The notes below the pieces were generated by a model. The model saw nothing but the letters and a program-made list of their open reading frames with translations, had not been told where the DNA came from and made no database searches. Source: Darksidea phi (taxonomy: Eukaryota > Ascomycota > Dothideomycetes > Pleosporales > Lentitheciaceae). From it: 64,000 nt of DNA. The stretch spans positions 248,001-312,000 of the forward strand of contig JASJFT010000005.1 of NCBI GenBank assembly GCA_030770425.1. Direction: 5' to 3'. The position numbers and the translations under genes were made by a program. Numbering within the stretch: the first letter of the stretch is position 1; every line of letters begins with the position of its first letter. Positions 33,572 to 46,235 of this stretch are shown here, piece by piece.

Positions 33572-34488
33572 CGTGGTTGGCTGGGTGGGTGAGTGGAGCG
33601 TTTGCCAAGATGAGCAGTTGAGTCTCGAAGGTTTTGTTCGTAATAGGATGTGTCAAGGCTGTAGATTGAGTGAAATATGTTTGGCTGGTTGCCTATATTC
33701 CAACCTTGGCTCGAGACGTCGTACGTGAAAGAAGCAAACGGTGACGTGGAACGGAAGTCGGTGAAGCAGGTGCGTGGACCGGGTAGTTGCGAGCTGAACT
33801 TCTGTCTACAGGAGCTTGGGTACCCTTTATTTAATTCCGCTTTGAAGCCGAACCAGCACGGAGACCATGAAAATAACGTGATATTGGTCTTAGGATAATG
33901 GGTACTGAGGCCCCTTCAGATGAGCGTAGGTGATACCATATAGATCATCTCCTCAGAGGAGCAACAGTGCTTACAAAATAAAGAGGTCGGTTTTCCACGA
34001 CCCTTCTCAGTACCAATATGGTGTGCCGAGCGATGCACACCAATAAGCAGTAGGCATCCCATGTGATATTACATTCACTGCTCGGTCTTGCCAAGACCGT
34101 GTTTGCCGTGTTTGGCTTCGCTTAATAATTGGACCGCACGCAAAAGAGACTCTTCCGCCAAAGTCCTCCCACCTCACGTCCGTGACAACACGATGAGCTA
34201 TACGCAGTCATGCTTTTGCGGCCAAAGAATAGCTGTCTTTACAGATAAACTCGGATTTTATTGGCAATACGCCGTACCACGGGGCGCGCCGTCGCATCAC
34301 GTAATAGTGCTTTTACCCTAAAGGTCCACGATGGTACATAATTCATCTACTTTCAGAATTCTGTCTCTATTACGCCGCACTGATCTATATGTAATCCTAC
34401 ATCTAACATGAACACTTAAATTATGAAAACCCAACCCTCCCCCCCTCCCCCCTTCTAATCTCCTATTACATTTGTGCGGTATAGTTCT
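33572..34488. other. Intergenic, no confident gene
   Basis: About 0.9 kb with only short ORFs. A homopolymeric C run lies at 34439-34451 next to the 3' end of the MFS gene. Confidence 0.4.
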
Positions 34489-36275
34489 CTAGACTTGCAC
34501 ATTCTGCATCCCGAAACTCTCATTTGACTGGTTCTGCATACGGTTCATCTGTGTGGGGAGAGGTGCATGGCTATGAATGCTCATGCTCCTGCTGTATGGG
34601 CTTCTCATGCGCATAGCGGGACCCCACTTGTAGAGTACGAATGGAACGGCGATGAGGGGTATTGAGATGAAACCAAAGATGCTGAGGGCCCAGTTGCCGC
34701 CTAGGTTCATGAATGCTGTGCGTGTGTTAGATGTGAATGATTGGGACCGTGGATGGATATCTTACCTGGTACGATAACGAGGGGAATAATACCGGCGGCC
34801 GCAATTCGAGTGCAGGCTGCGGCGGTCAAAGCGGAGAGTGTGCCGGCCGCTGGGTAGGCGTCGAAAAGATAGGTGATGAGGGAGATCTGAAGATAGGAGC
34901 ATTAGTAGCTAATTGGCTTGAGTGACTTGTTCAAATACTTACAAGAACAGAAAGACCACCCCAAATGAAGACAGCTGTGCCAAAAATGGGGCTCAGGTAG
35001 TGGATCTTGGGATCTGCAGTCCATCCAACCCAGAAAAGAGAGCCAGCAACCAAGACACCACCATACATGCCGGGAATGAGTCGTTTCTCAATGGCCATGG
35101 GCGTTTTGCAAGACTTTACAATGGCTTGCTCGATTCCTATGGTGAACAATGCTGCGAGTGACGCACCGCCAATGGCACCAATGAAGGCTAGACCGGCTTG
35201 TTGTGGGGTGAAGTTGTAAACTGTCTGGAGCACAACGGGGACAGTGATGAACCACTGAAACGTGACAGCCCAATTAAGCGCCAGAGTGAATGATATCATG
35301 GCGACAATGGGCTCGAGGGCAAGCTGCTTGAGCGGGTTCACAATAGTGACCATCGCCATCTGAGAGATGGTGACACCACTCTCTGCAAGAGGTAGATTTA
35401 GAGGAGCGAGGCCGCGGGCTTTGTTTCGTCGGCGAAGAATTTCGCGTCCGTAAGTTTCGGGCATGCCAACACCGAGAGCGAAGGTCATCCCAACGAGAAT
35501 GAGGGCAGTGTATTCGGCCCATCGCCAGTTGCCTCCTTTTATAACGAAATTGCCTACTAAGGGACCTGCATTAGGCTTCTGTCAGCATCTGTACGGTTCT
35601 TGAATTGGACGAGACTTACCGCTCGCTGCACCAAAGTACGAAGCGCATCCGAGGAATGCATAGTATGTATTGGTAGTCTCAGCGGACCAAACGTCGGCAA
35701 AGGTACCCTCAATCAGCACAAGACATGGCCCACCGGCTAAACCGGCAAAAAACCGACAGATGGCAAGCGCTGTATAAGAGTGTGAGACTCCAGCGCCGAG
35801 ATGAAAGAGACCACAGCAGAATATGCTGATGAGATAGATGATTGTACGTCCGTACCGCTCGGACAAATGTGGGGTGTAGATGGGGGCGAAGAAGATGCCG
35901 AAAAGATATACAGAGAAGCCTGCGATGGCTTTAGTCAAGGAGATGTCGAATACCATCATGACTTTTGGGATCGCGGCGGTATAGATCGTCAAGCCAAATG
36001 CTCTGAAAAGATGTTAGCGGCATATCTCAAGTAGGATTGTAGCATAAGTAGAGCAGGAATACTTACACTGTGAAAGCCATGGCTGCTGCTACCAAAGATG
36101 CATACAGTCTTCGGTGTAGAGGCCATCTCATCGGGCTATCCGGGTCGTTCGGCGAGAGAGAATGCGATGGCGTGTTTGTAGTCATCGGCTCTTGTGGCAT
36201 CTTGTGCATGTCGGCGCTCTCCCGGTCTTCCATCATAGGATCATGTTGGATATCCTGGACCGTGTTGGTTGCCAT
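34489..36275 (-). CDS. MFS transporter, DHA1-type (second)
   Basis: Minus-strand exons 36275-36067, 36002-35620, 35565-34943, 34886-34766 and 34715-34489; introns of 64, 54, 56 and 50 bp, all GT-AG with matching phase; 520 residues. Seen: PDSPMRWPLHRRLYASLVAA, the pre-TM1 signature; the A-like motif LSERYGRTIIYLISIF after TM2; AICRFFAGLAGGPCLVLIEG in TM4-5; MPETYGREILRRRNKARG after TM6; and about 12 helices. It is an antiporter of the drug/polyamine class, probably in the plasma membrane; substrate unknown. It is split by four introns whereas the MFS gene at 10.8 kb has none, and the two are not close paralogues. It looks intact. Confidence 0.9.
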
Positions 36276-37868
36276 TGTGTGTAAGTGTACAGCGTGTGTA
36301 AGTTAAGAGATTGACTGATAAGCGAGGAAGACGATAGAGAAGGAAAAGCTCGAATGTGTTTGTACTGTAGGAGATGATGATGTCCGAAGGGCCATGAGTG
36401 TCAACCATATATACCACGAGAATCGTATTGGGATTAGAGATAACCTTGTGGCTTTCCTATGAATACAAATATCTTCCCACCAGAGGGTCATAGCCATGTT
36501 GGATGATGCATCAGCGGAATGCCAATGTTAGCTAGAGGAGATTCGAACAATCGCAGCCGACCTCTGAGGATAAGCATCACAGTGACGACTGTTTTCGGAA
36601 TGCGTTATCTAATACCAGGTAGAGCAAACGTGATTATATATCTTGCATTTCGGCGAAGTTTCCGTGCAGATCTGTACCATGTAATAGCGCTGAGGCTGAG
36701 ATGGCGCGAAACACGAGCTGAAATGCGCAATGAAAGTCACCGATTGGTCGGATAGGTTAGACTAGTACGAAACGGGTACAAGTGATCTGGAATCAAGTCT
36801 CGCGGCGGCGTCAGCCCCAGACCCCACACATGCATCAACATAGCCTCACGAATAATCATCCCGAATGACAACACTGCACGAGTGAAGTGAAATAAATCAA
36901 GTCTTCCTAAGTCTGCGCTACACATTTTCTGCTTGTTAAAAGTCCCGCTGCAGTGCCACTTGTGTCGTGTGTCGCAAAATAGGCTTGAGTGCACAGGTAC
37001 TGGACCCTCCTGCATCAGCAAAGAAGTCCAGAGACTTTTATCTTAAGATTCAATTACACTAAGCCCAGCACGACTTCCGGGGTCTCGTTGACTGGATCAG
37101 CAAACCCTTTATGGTGGGTCCAGTTCGAAGAAAAAGTTTGAGGATCAGGACCCAGTGAAGGAATAAGTGTCGGTGTGTTCTACAGCGACTCTCCCAAATG
37201 TATCTAATGGCGCCATTCTTTTTCTCTGATTAGCCTCGATGCAGGCTAGTAGGCGGCAGGGATGTTCCCCATGTGGCAAGAATTGCTTTCGCAACTTGCA
37301 CGAAGTAGATAGCTAGGAGGAAAGGTATCAGGAAGTGCTTCCCCGGTGGAAGAGCGTTGCTCATCTTTGACCCCTACATTTAAATATGGTGTTAAACAGG
37401 GCCGCTTTGATCGGGCGAAGATATCACGGCAACGTGACAGGCTTTGAGAAAGCGCAAAGGTAATGCACGGATCGACCATAGCGAAAGGAATATATTCACT
37501 ACGAATTACTTGTATTCTCAGGGTTGTAGGCAATAAGTCATTCTACATGAAGCTGATCTTCTCAATGGTGTTATGGCACTGGCTCAAACGATATATTCAC
37601 ATCTACTCATGACTACCGTGTCATTTTCTCTTTCTGAGGGGTGTTAATTTCTTTTACTAAATTTCGTACTCATGCTAATTCAAAAACCTTACTGAATCGA
37701 AGGAGACTACTGCGGCCCATGGACACAACTGCCACTCAACTTCGATTCAGCACAAACAAACCCTCAGTCTTTGCATGCTTTTCCTTCATAGTGCGAACCA
37801 TTACAAAGGTTCAAGCGGTCTCAGCTTGCTGATCACCAACTTTTTACAGCCAAACACGAGCGCCTACA
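36276..37868. other. Intergenic, no confident gene
   Basis: Promoter side of the MFS gene. ORFs of 60-95 codons have no recognisable features. Confidence 0.4.
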
Positions 37869-38696
37869 ATGCCGATACTCAACTACCCACCAATCTCACC
37901 CTCTTCCTGCGCTTCTACGCCCTCCACGGTACACTTACGCCTCTGCCTGGTAGCGTCCTACACTGGCGCCATCGTCCGCGGCAACACTCTCTACTTTTCC
38001 CGCCAAATCCGATCCCGAATCTATCATCATATCCCGAGCAGTGAATTTCGGTACACTAACATGGAAGCCCCCGACACCGACGAATTTTCGTCCCTGACGT
38101 CTCCTCGGTAAACCTCATCTTCCACTGGGAAATCACATAACAAATCTTACGGAACATGATAGTTATGATTCTAAGTGATGCAGTGCTCTTCGATCTCTTC
38201 GTGTAGTTGAATGAGTTCGAACACGGTGTGGGGTATGCACTAATTACGAAGCTGGAGTTGGTGGGCTTGGAGGTATGGGAGAAGGGCATGTTCACGGCTA
38301 ATACAACTAGGATACCCAAAAGATTTCCGAATGTTGGGGAGATTAGGTTGGTTATTGATTTGCGAGATTTGGTGTTCGAGATCAGGGATGATGTTTGACG
38401 GCTAGATATGGATGAGATGATGAAGAGATATGGTCTCGGAAGTTTGAAGAAGATGGTGCGACTTAAGAAAATTAAAGTTGATGCCGAAGCCGTTCATGAC
38501 GCTGAAGAACAGGGTGGGAAGCATGGAGGAAGAGCAGAAAAGAAACAATCACAATTATGGAATCGGGGTTGAGGGCTTTTGCGGATTGAAACAGTGGCTT
38601 GAGGAATGGAGAGTAGGAGGAACAAGGACGATTGAAGTTCACTGTCTGAGTGTGAACACGCTGTTTGCGCAAGTGTTACAGTGTCCAGCTTCTTAG
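37869..38696 (+). pseudogene. Decayed hypothetical protein gene
   Basis: Coherent protein-like segments lie in order: TGAIVRGNTLYFSRQIRSRI (~37950-38010); LRSLRVVELNEFEHGVGYAL then ITKLELVGLEVWEKG (38180-38290); RFPNVGEIRLVIDLRDLVFE (38320-38380); after an in-frame TGA at 38396-38398, MDEMMKRYGLGSLKKMVRL in the same frame; and VEGFCGLKQWLEEWRVGG in another frame. The style resembles fungal F-box-associated or 'RDRIY' proteins, but no defined family is claimed. Stops and frame changes suggest a degraded gene; introns could explain some of them. Confidence 0.35.
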
Positions 38697-39029
38697 GAAC
38701 AAGATGCGGAGGCTGTAAGCAGTACGAGCCGAGAGCTGAAAACCGGCGTTTGGAAAAGAGATTGCCCATGTACCAACGTGGCTCAAAGGAAACATAACCT
38801 CTTATGTATGAAATTACCACTTGGATCTAGGCGTCAGTCATTCCGGTGGCTCTGAGTGATTTTATTGCCGTTACATGTTTTTACTTTGCAATGCGGTGTC
38901 ACGCCACCCCTCACATGTACTAGCAAGTATACGTAATAAGTGGTAATTCTCGTATATAAATTTTGGTAAAAGTACAACTGAAGCAAAGCTCTTCTACCAC
39001 TCTTTTCTGGAGGCAAGGAATACGCACGC

Positions 39030-39810
39030 TTAGGCAAGCTTGCTCTTGATAAAAGCAAGCGCCTGGGAGCCGTACTTGTTTACATACTGTTGGTGGGAGT
39101 TGGCATCATTGCCATTGCAGCAGTACGGATCGGTAGAGTCGCAGTACGACTGGATGATGCTGGGGTTGGCTGGCGAACAAGTAAAGCCTGCAGGACGAGC
39201 CGCGAACTGTCTACGTCAGCGACCGCTCTGACTGAAAATTGGAGAGAGGAAACTTACACCCTGTGCCCTGCAAGTGCCAACGTTGTATGGCAAACCGTTT
39301 CGGTTATGTGGGTCACCCATGAAAATAGCGGCCTTCACGGCTGCTAGAGCAGCACCGGTGAGCGTAGCTCCCGCACCACCACAGAGGGCGTTGTCGAAGA
39401 TTTGACCACCCTGTACGCAATTAGTACTACAGAATTGACTGGCGTGATAAGCCTCATACCTGTGAGTAGCCGATGACTACAATCTTCGTGCTGGGACACT
39501 TCTGATTGTAGGCGGTCACAGCCTTGACAACAGCAGCGGTACCCTGACTGGCCGAGCTATCATAGCTGGCACCGCCGCAGGATGACTGCCCTCCGCAGGC
39601 TGGGTAAACGATGGCCTCGGAGCCAGATCCGGGGTAGGCAGCCTTGACTTGGTTGACCAGGCCACCAGCAGTGCCATAGCCTGGGCTCACAGTGGTTTCG
39701 CGGGCGCCGAAGATGTAGACCGAAGGGCAGCTCTGCCTCTCCGCAAGGTCAACTGGGGTGGCGGCAGCGAGGCCAGCAAGGGACAGGGCGGCAGCAATAT
39801 TGAACTTCAT
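39030..39810 (-). CDS. Acetylxylan esterase, carbohydrate esterase family 5 (cutinase superfamily)
   Basis: Minus-strand exons 39810-39460, 39410-39258 and 39206-39030, all phase 0, introns of 49 and 51 bp; 226 residues. ATG 39810 starts a signal peptide (KFNIAAALSLAGLAAATP). Seen: YIFGARETTVSPGYGTAGG, YPACGGQSSCGGASYDSS, the nucleophile Ser116 in VVIGYSQGGQ (the intron splits right after SQ), IFMGDPHNRNGLPYNVGTCR, the catalytic Asp in YCDSTDPYCC, and His in NSHQQYVNKYG. The GGASYDSS and GDPHNRNG forms match CE5 acetylxylan esterases better than cutinases. The secreted enzyme removes acetyl groups from xylan and complements the GH30 enzyme. Intact. Confidence 0.92.
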
Positions 39811-41218
39811 GGTGAACGAGGTGGTAATTCTTTGGGCTTTTTTATATCGAAGAAGGATCGTGAGGTGGCGTGCTATATGTCTGAATAGCAGCTCAACGCT
39901 GGATATAAGAGTTCTCAAAGGCGAACGGTATCCTCATATCTTTAGGCAGAATTCTTGGAGCTCTGAGCCGACGTTAAATTCATCGGGTGGGGCAAGTACC
40001 ACTGTGTCGCCGCTCGTGAGCTGCTTCGCCCTTTCATCCGTTAGTTGCAATATAACTGTAGGCCCGCAATGTTCAATGCGCAGGGATTGCTTGCCGACGG
40101 TCACGCGGAGAGACGCGGAGCGACGCGGTGGCGCCCTGGGGTACATATCAAAGCCGGCCAGGGAATACAAACGAAACGAAGCGAACAAATGATATGAAAC
40201 CATCGATAGGAGCGTCGCAAGTGCTGCATGGGGGTAGCTTAATCCAGGTGCCTCCTGACCTCTCGTTGCCGGTCTGGTGGAGATGGCTAAACGGCATGCG
40301 CAAGTTAGGGTCGGTAGACAGATATAGAGGACGGTGAACCGGGTGTAAAAAGCTTGTGAGAGCCGCACGGCCACATAGGCGAGTTATGCGCTGGCAAGGA
40401 TACATATGTTTCGAAACGAAGGACAAGGCGCTGTGCGAAGACTCAGCGCGGTCTGAAGCAGGAGGTCCGGAAGAAACGTAGAGTAAAAGTGGGAATTATG
40501 GTCATAGCAAAGGTACAACAAATGCTGTGGCCAGGGGTGACAGGTTGAGGATCCACAAGTGCAATCTGATGGAAACGACCCTACGTTTTGAAACGCTAGC
40601 GCGCCCTGCTATTATTGATGAGGAGTGGAAGGTCGAAGACCTGAATGAAGCATCAACGCAATGGGTCGATAAGGCGATGCAGTGTTTGTGATGGCGGTTT
40701 TTGTCGCTGTAGTGTCGAAGGCCGCGATATGCCATTGCTGCGCTTTGACCCGGTTGGTTCTTCGTGTCGCTCCCACCCCCATCGTTTCTACAACTTCTCA
40801 CGACTGACGTCTTCGATATCGACGATGGCAGTGATAGCGAGTGCGCTGATGAGGTTGATGCGCAGGAAAGGGTGTGAAAGCGAAAGGGTGGTTTGGCCAA
40901 TCTTGAGAGGCCGTTTTTACTAAAATGATCACACTTAGCTGGACTATCAGCGTTGCTGATGAGGCGGGCATCAAACTGGGCGTCTTTGTCGCTCAACGTC
41001 CTAGATGAGCTATGCAAGCGAAGCCATTCACCGCATCAAACGCCTTTGATGATGCATTACTAATCCTGGTGTGCAGCTCAAGGGTACAAAGTTGGCCAAT
41101 CAGCCGCCTCGACATGATGACTGAGTGAAGCCTAGCTTGCACAGTAATTACATTCGTTGCTATTTTAGATCTTATATCCCGCCTTGGAGGCATTCGTCTG
41201 AACAGAACGTCTTTTCTA
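39811..41218. other. Intergenic, no confident gene
   Basis: ORFs such as 39934-40374 (-) and 40502-41017 (-) lack family features and are probably chance. The bases GACGCGGAG repeat around 40103-40122. Confidence 0.4.
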
Positions 41219-43162
41219 ATGCCAACCACTCTCCTAGCCATGGTGGACATGTCTTCATCCAGCGTCTACCATATGGTCCGCAACGGTGCTCTCCTTGGGG
41301 CGATCTTCCATGCGTCAATCAATCAAATCGAATTCGAGCTCTACATTTTCCACTTCCTCACTGCATACTCTGTCGCATTTGTGGGACTTGCCTCTGCTCT
41401 CGTGCTGAGCGCCGATCAGAGCTTATCAACAGCACTTGTACAAGCGTCTCTTGCATTTACTAGTTTCAATGCCGGCGCATTCATTAGCATTGCATTTTAT
41501 CGGCTGCTGCTCCATAGGTGTCGGAAGTTCGATGGTCCACTGCCTGCAAAACTCACTCGATTTTACGCAACGTACGTAAATGCAAAAGGCTATGGGTACT
41601 CAAAGGAGCTGAGGAAATTCCATGATCACTATGGAGATATCGTTCGTACAGGTAACGTTGAATTTTCATCATAGGTTCCGACTTAACATGATGGTAGGTC
41701 CTCGCGAGATCAGCATTCTCAACAAGGCTGCCATTGCCGTGGTATACGGCCCAAACTCAGAGTGCAGAAAATCGACCTGGTACGGGCAGAACGGAAACAA
41801 TAACAGCAAAGTCTCAATCAGTATGACGCGCGATACGACACAGTACAGGTTGCGCCGCCGCGCTTGGGACAGAGGCATGTCCGTTAAAGGTGCGTTGCTC
41901 GCTACAGCAGTACAGGCTCAACTGATATATGAAGCGCTCGCAACCTACCAGCCACGAATAAAGTCCAAGGTCGACGCATTTATTAGACAGCTTCAAAGTA
42001 GGGAGGGCAACCCTATGGACATCACTAACTGGGCGAAGTTGTTTTCTTTTGATATCATGGGCGAGGTTGGTTTCGGAAAGGACTTTCATGGTATCACGAG
42101 CGGCCAGAAGCATCCGGCTCTAAAAGGCATCCAAGATCATGTCGCCATACTCGGCGTGCTCCAAACGGTACCGTGGCTGCTCAATTTGCTTGGTACGATT
42201 CCGGGGGCAGCTGCGGCATTCTCAGAGTTCTTTGGAACTTGCAAAAGAGAGATGGACGGGAAGGAACGTGTGAGTAATGCTATCCAGAGCAGCAAACCAT
42301 TAAGAGGGTCGCAAGCTAATAAAAAAAATCAGACATGGGATAGCGAGAAGGAACCTCAAGATATTGCCTCTTGGCTACTGAAGGCTATCAAGGACAAGGA
42401 CGTCTCGGCTTCTCCAAGTGAAGAAGCGTTAACCGATGACTCGCGCTCTCTAGTCATTGCTGGCAGGTAAACAACCGGAAATCTCCCTCTTTCCCTTCCA
42501 CTCACGCCTAGTAGTGATACGGTCGCGCTTACCCTCGCCAACATCCTTTTCTATCTCGCTAAGCATCAACCCGTACAACGAAAGCTCCAACACCTCGTTG
42601 ACTCCGCCATTCCAGGAGGCTATTCTGCATGGGAATACGAAAAGCTAAAGACGGTGACCTACATTGACGACGTCATCAACGAAGCACTGCGCCTCAAACC
42701 TCCCCTACTTCAAGGCAGTTCACGCGAGACACCTGCCCATGGTGTCCAAATTGGCGACGTTCACATTCCTGGGAATGTCAATGTTTCCGTGCCGCACATG
42801 CTGGTTCAACGTGATCCGAGATGGTGGCAGCAACCCAATGACTTCATTCCTGAACGATGGAGAGAGAAGCGGGAGGATATGGGTACAGCAGGGGCCCCGT
42901 TCCTACCTTTCCAATTAGGTATGTCTTGATAATTCATGGAGTTGGGCGAGGTCTGTTGACATTACTAGGATTACACAGCTGTCCCGGTAAGAACCTTGCA
43001 TTTTTGACTCTACGGATGGCCGTTTCTACGGTTATGCAGAACTTTGATGTCGAGTTAGCACCGGGTGAGACTGGTGAAGAGTTTGACGAGCGGTTTCTGG
43101 ACATGTTTATAATATCACTTCCGCCCTTGAAACTGTGCTTTACGCGAAGATTGGAGACGTAG
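41219..43162 (+). CDS. Cytochrome P450 monooxygenase
   Basis: Exons 41219-41651, 41698-42269, 42333-42466, 42515-42918 and 42969-43162; introns of 46-63 bp in consistent phase; 578 residues. Seen: an N-terminal region with several hydrophobic helices (AYSVAFVGLASALVLSA, FNAGAFISIAFYRLLL), which makes the protein longer than most P450s; HDHYGDIVRTGPREISILN; RRAWDRGMS as helix C; the oxygen-binding region SLVIAGSDTVALTLAN; the ExxR in INEALRLKPP; and the heme loop FQLGLHSCPGKNLAF with the Cys ligand. The usual Arg two before Cys is His. Membrane-bound in the ER, it oxidises an unknown small molecule. The long membrane leader resembles fungal secondary-metabolism P450s, but no cluster backbone gene is in the window. 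The intron at 42270-42332 is a multiple of three. Confidence 0.9.
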
Positions 43163-43980
43163 ATTGCAAGAATTATAGCCTTAGTATCTGTCTCAAGCGG
43201 GGCCAGATCGTCTTTGGTCTGGTCGTGGAAGTAGTAATTCGATTTAGCTGCCCAAGCGTATATACTTGATGGAATGCAGAGGCGGCGCATGCTCCCAAAT
43301 TCAAAATCCACGTGGGAAAGCCATTGGGTTACAAATTCTAAATCTTGCAGAGTTGAGATGCAGAGATGCGTATGCTGAAGGTAAAGCGGTGCGACTTCTT
43401 GTATGAGCTGTTGTCAAGTTTGGGTCCATACTATTTTGATAGATTATCTATTTATTGGTCATGCCATATCTCGTCTAATGAAGGTTCGTCTATAGGGTTC
43501 TTCGGGACGTCCGCCAGTTGTACAGCAACTACGTAAGCGTAGACAAGATCTCCGAATCCTTATGGAAGATGCAGTAGCAAAGACATGCAGTCTGCTATAT
43601 CTATGTAGCTGGTGGCAGGGCTTTTATTGGTGCGTGAAGCGGAGTTAGAGGTGGAATCCATGTGAGACGTAAGTCTTTGCTATGCGTATTGAAGACACTA
43701 CGGCAGGTGGTTTCTTTCTCTCCTCAAGCACGAGCTCCTTGCGCTTCGTGTCTGTAGAAGACGGATGAATCAAACACCATCAATTTGGTAGGGATACAGG
43801 ACATGACTTTAGGAAGTAGAGCTACTGTACTTGCCTCTTATTGGTAGTTGCGGACTCTACTGAAGCACAAAGGCCGGGCCTCTTTTCTTCATCATGTAAT
43901 GATCTTAAAATGAGATGTGCTGCGATGATGGCATAGACAAGAAATTTCTAAAGCTGCAAGGGTTTTTTGGTTTGTAATTT
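43163..43980. other. Intergenic, no gene seen
   Basis: 3' flank of the P450 gene. Only short ORFs. Confidence 0.4.
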
Positions 43981-44145
43981 TATAGTGGAGTCTCTTTTGT
44001 AAGGTCCGCAAGAAACACAGTAAGAGTGTGTACGCAGTAGCGGTACTATACCTACACCTTATACATAATATTAGAGCTGTAGAGCTGTACAAAGTACTAT
44101 CGATCGTGAGAGACGGACGAGGTGATGTTTCGAACATTGACAGGT
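43981..44145. repeat. Dispersed repeat family, copy A
   Basis: About 160 bp resemble 55903-56060 in the same orientation. Shared blocks include GAGTCTCTTTTGTA, ACTATACCTACACCTT (GCTATACCTACACCTT in copy B) and GAGGTGATGTTTCG followed by ACATTGACAGG. Many differences are transitions. It is probably an old non-coding transposon fragment. Confidence 0.55.
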
Positions 44146-44625
44146 GAGTGCGTTTTATTAGGGAGAAAATTTGGAAAGAACAGGCCTGAATGTGCTACCT
44201 AATGTTTGATGGCGGGAGAGAGCATTCGCACGCTCGAGTATGCGAGGGCCGAAGTCGTTCTCTTTACGCACTAGGCAGGAGCTACCATTCTGCAGGCTCG
44301 AGCTTCTAACGTGAAATTCATCCGTTCCCCAGAAACAACCTCAGAATTCTTCTTGTTGTATTATCATATAGCCTCTGTAAATGGAAATCATAGCCTATAG
44401 GTTATGAAAGTATCCTTGCAGTAAGCCTTTTCCAGATTCTATGTATGTCCATGCCTGTTTCTTGAGTTGAGGTTGTGTTGAACGGGAGTGTTAACCTGGA
44501 GCCTTATTCACGGTGGCTGATTCCATGGCTGTTCGTACCTAAACAGCTCTCTTGCTACCATAGAGGGTGCTCTCGCTGGACTCTTCTTTTACAGATCTTC
44601 TTTGTCCCGGACCCACATGAAAATC
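44146..44625. other. Intergenic, no gene seen
   Basis: No supported gene between the repeat and the next pseudogene. Confidence 0.4.
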
Positions 44626-45540
44626 TTACAGAGACTCGAGAGGTTCCCTTATATAAGCTGTATGTGCGGACTCTGCAACGTCGGTTACGCCATTAGAGGT
44701 TGTACCCATTGGTTGGTATTCCGCACATCCGTCGGTGTGAAGCTCTAGTGTCTCCATAGTCTCCGTCGACGATTTTCTCGACGTTGAATCCTGATCGATG
44801 CCGCTAGAGCATGCAGCTAATGAGTTATCCGTAGTGGACTGCTGTAAACTTGAACCTAGTCCACTGTCTTGGAAGTTGCCTCCTGTATTCTCTACTACTA
44901 GCGCGGATAGGCTTTTTGACTCTGCAGCGTCTATTATACTGTTTTTGCCGAACAGGATGGCGCCTTTCTCGTATGCGTCCTCTGACTTCTTCCAGAAGAA
45001 GTTCTCAGGCCGTTCTTTGGCACTGGACCCCTTCGCAAGCCGCTGCACACGTGTGCTGAGATTGTGGCTACAACCTGGTCCACAAGTAATAAAAACGTCT
45101 AGGGACGGGTACCAGAAGTGGCCATGGGCTAGTTCGCACGAGTAAAGATCAATTTCGCCTTCTGCCCAACTCTGTTCTTTGATCGCCTTGAGTTGGGAGA
45201 CCAGTGCAACGAGGTATTCATGACCAGATGGCACACTCCTTCATGGCGTACAGATGCTTGATTCTGTCGTCAGCGCAAGCTTTTAGGTATCTCCGAAGTG
45301 TTGACCGAATAAGGTGACTGCATGTATCTGCTCTGTGAAAGGTACCCATGCTGGACCCTTCGAATTGAGGTCGAGGAAACGTCGCCGCAAGGCGTGTTTT
45401 GCTGACACAATGTCCATGAACTCGTAGCCCTCTAATGTAGCTTTCCGTTTGTAGCTCAATTGCTTGACATCATGCGTCATTTCGATGTCGATTTGGCGGT
45501 CGTAAATTTGCTCTAGCGTGTCCCATGTCTGCGAGACCAA
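44626..45540 (-). pseudogene. Conserved fungal protein of unknown function, interrupted by two in-frame stops
   Basis: One continuous frame from about 45540 to 44626 reads TWDTLEQIYDRQIDIE, LSYKRKATLEGYEFMDIVSA, WVPFTEQIHAVTLFGQHFGD, then TAA (45283-45285) and TGA (45241-45243), and goes on in the same frame with RSVPSGHEYLVALVSQLKAI, HGHFWYPSL, FFWKKSEDAYEKGAILFG and a Ser-rich tail. The layout TW-x-TLE-x-IYDR...IHAVTLFG...GHEYLVA matches an uncharacterised fungal protein family that I recall. The TGA stands where a Trp codon would fit (TGG to TGA). No ATG starts the frame, so a 5' exon upstream is missing or lost. Confidence 0.6.
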
Positions 45541-46235
45541 CTCTTTGAATCAAGTTGATCTGTAGACTTCTTTCCTCTCACCCGTTACGGAGGTTATTTT
45601 TTTTGGTTGGGAAGGAGTCTGACTAGAGCCGGCGTTGCTGGGCCCTGCTTGAGATAATGGTTGTGGAATAGTCTGTTTCTCTAAGCAGAAAATGGTTGGG
45701 TATCAGGTGATCTTGTCTTTGGCCTCTGAACACCACATTAGATTATCCTTTCCTCGAAAAAAGAGAGCTGTGAAGTTAGAGCCGGTGATAAAGCTAGCAC
45801 CTGATGCGTTGCTGAACGTACTTTGTCAAAAATGCAGCGGCATTATAGGGGATCAAAACCAAAGCGGTGCTCGTGAATGTTTTAACCGACGAAGCAATGT
45901 TTAGTTACGTACCATGCGACCCACCCGTTATCCCAGGTACCATTGAATTCGCAAAGCGGACACTATACTGATCTAGCCGGTCAACATCATGGCACGCGCC
46001 ACGCCCTCTTTCATGAGGCTCGGGCCGTTGCCCTCGCAGTCATGCCGTGACGCCTCAGGCAATCCCAGGCAATGACTGCAACCAACAACCTTCTTGCGTT
46101 TCAAGGTATTCGGGACGAAATGCCTTTTTGTGTCACCTTTTTGTGTTATTCCGCGAGTTTGACGACGCGATGGCTGCTACTCATTTGATACTGATCTAGG
46201 CGGTTCTTCTCCTGGGAAGCGGGACAGAGAATGGA
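45541..46235. other. Intergenic with repeat fragment
   Basis: No supported gene. A 70-codon plus ORF (45692-45904) has no recognised features. It contains the dispersed 41-bp sequence at 46149-46189. Confidence 0.4.
46149..46189 (+). repeat. Dispersed 41-bp sequence, copy 2
   Basis: 39 of 41 bases match 10306-10346; both differences are C/T transitions. Confidence 0.5.

Noticed and set aside
39837..39846. TATAAAAA-like element just upstream of the acetylxylan esterase start
   Set aside because: Only about 30 bp from the ATG, so it would give almost no leader; left out as core promoter.
39934..40374. 146-codon minus-strand ORF upstream of the acetylxylan esterase gene
   Set aside because: No domain, signal peptide or conserved segment; composition looks like chance.
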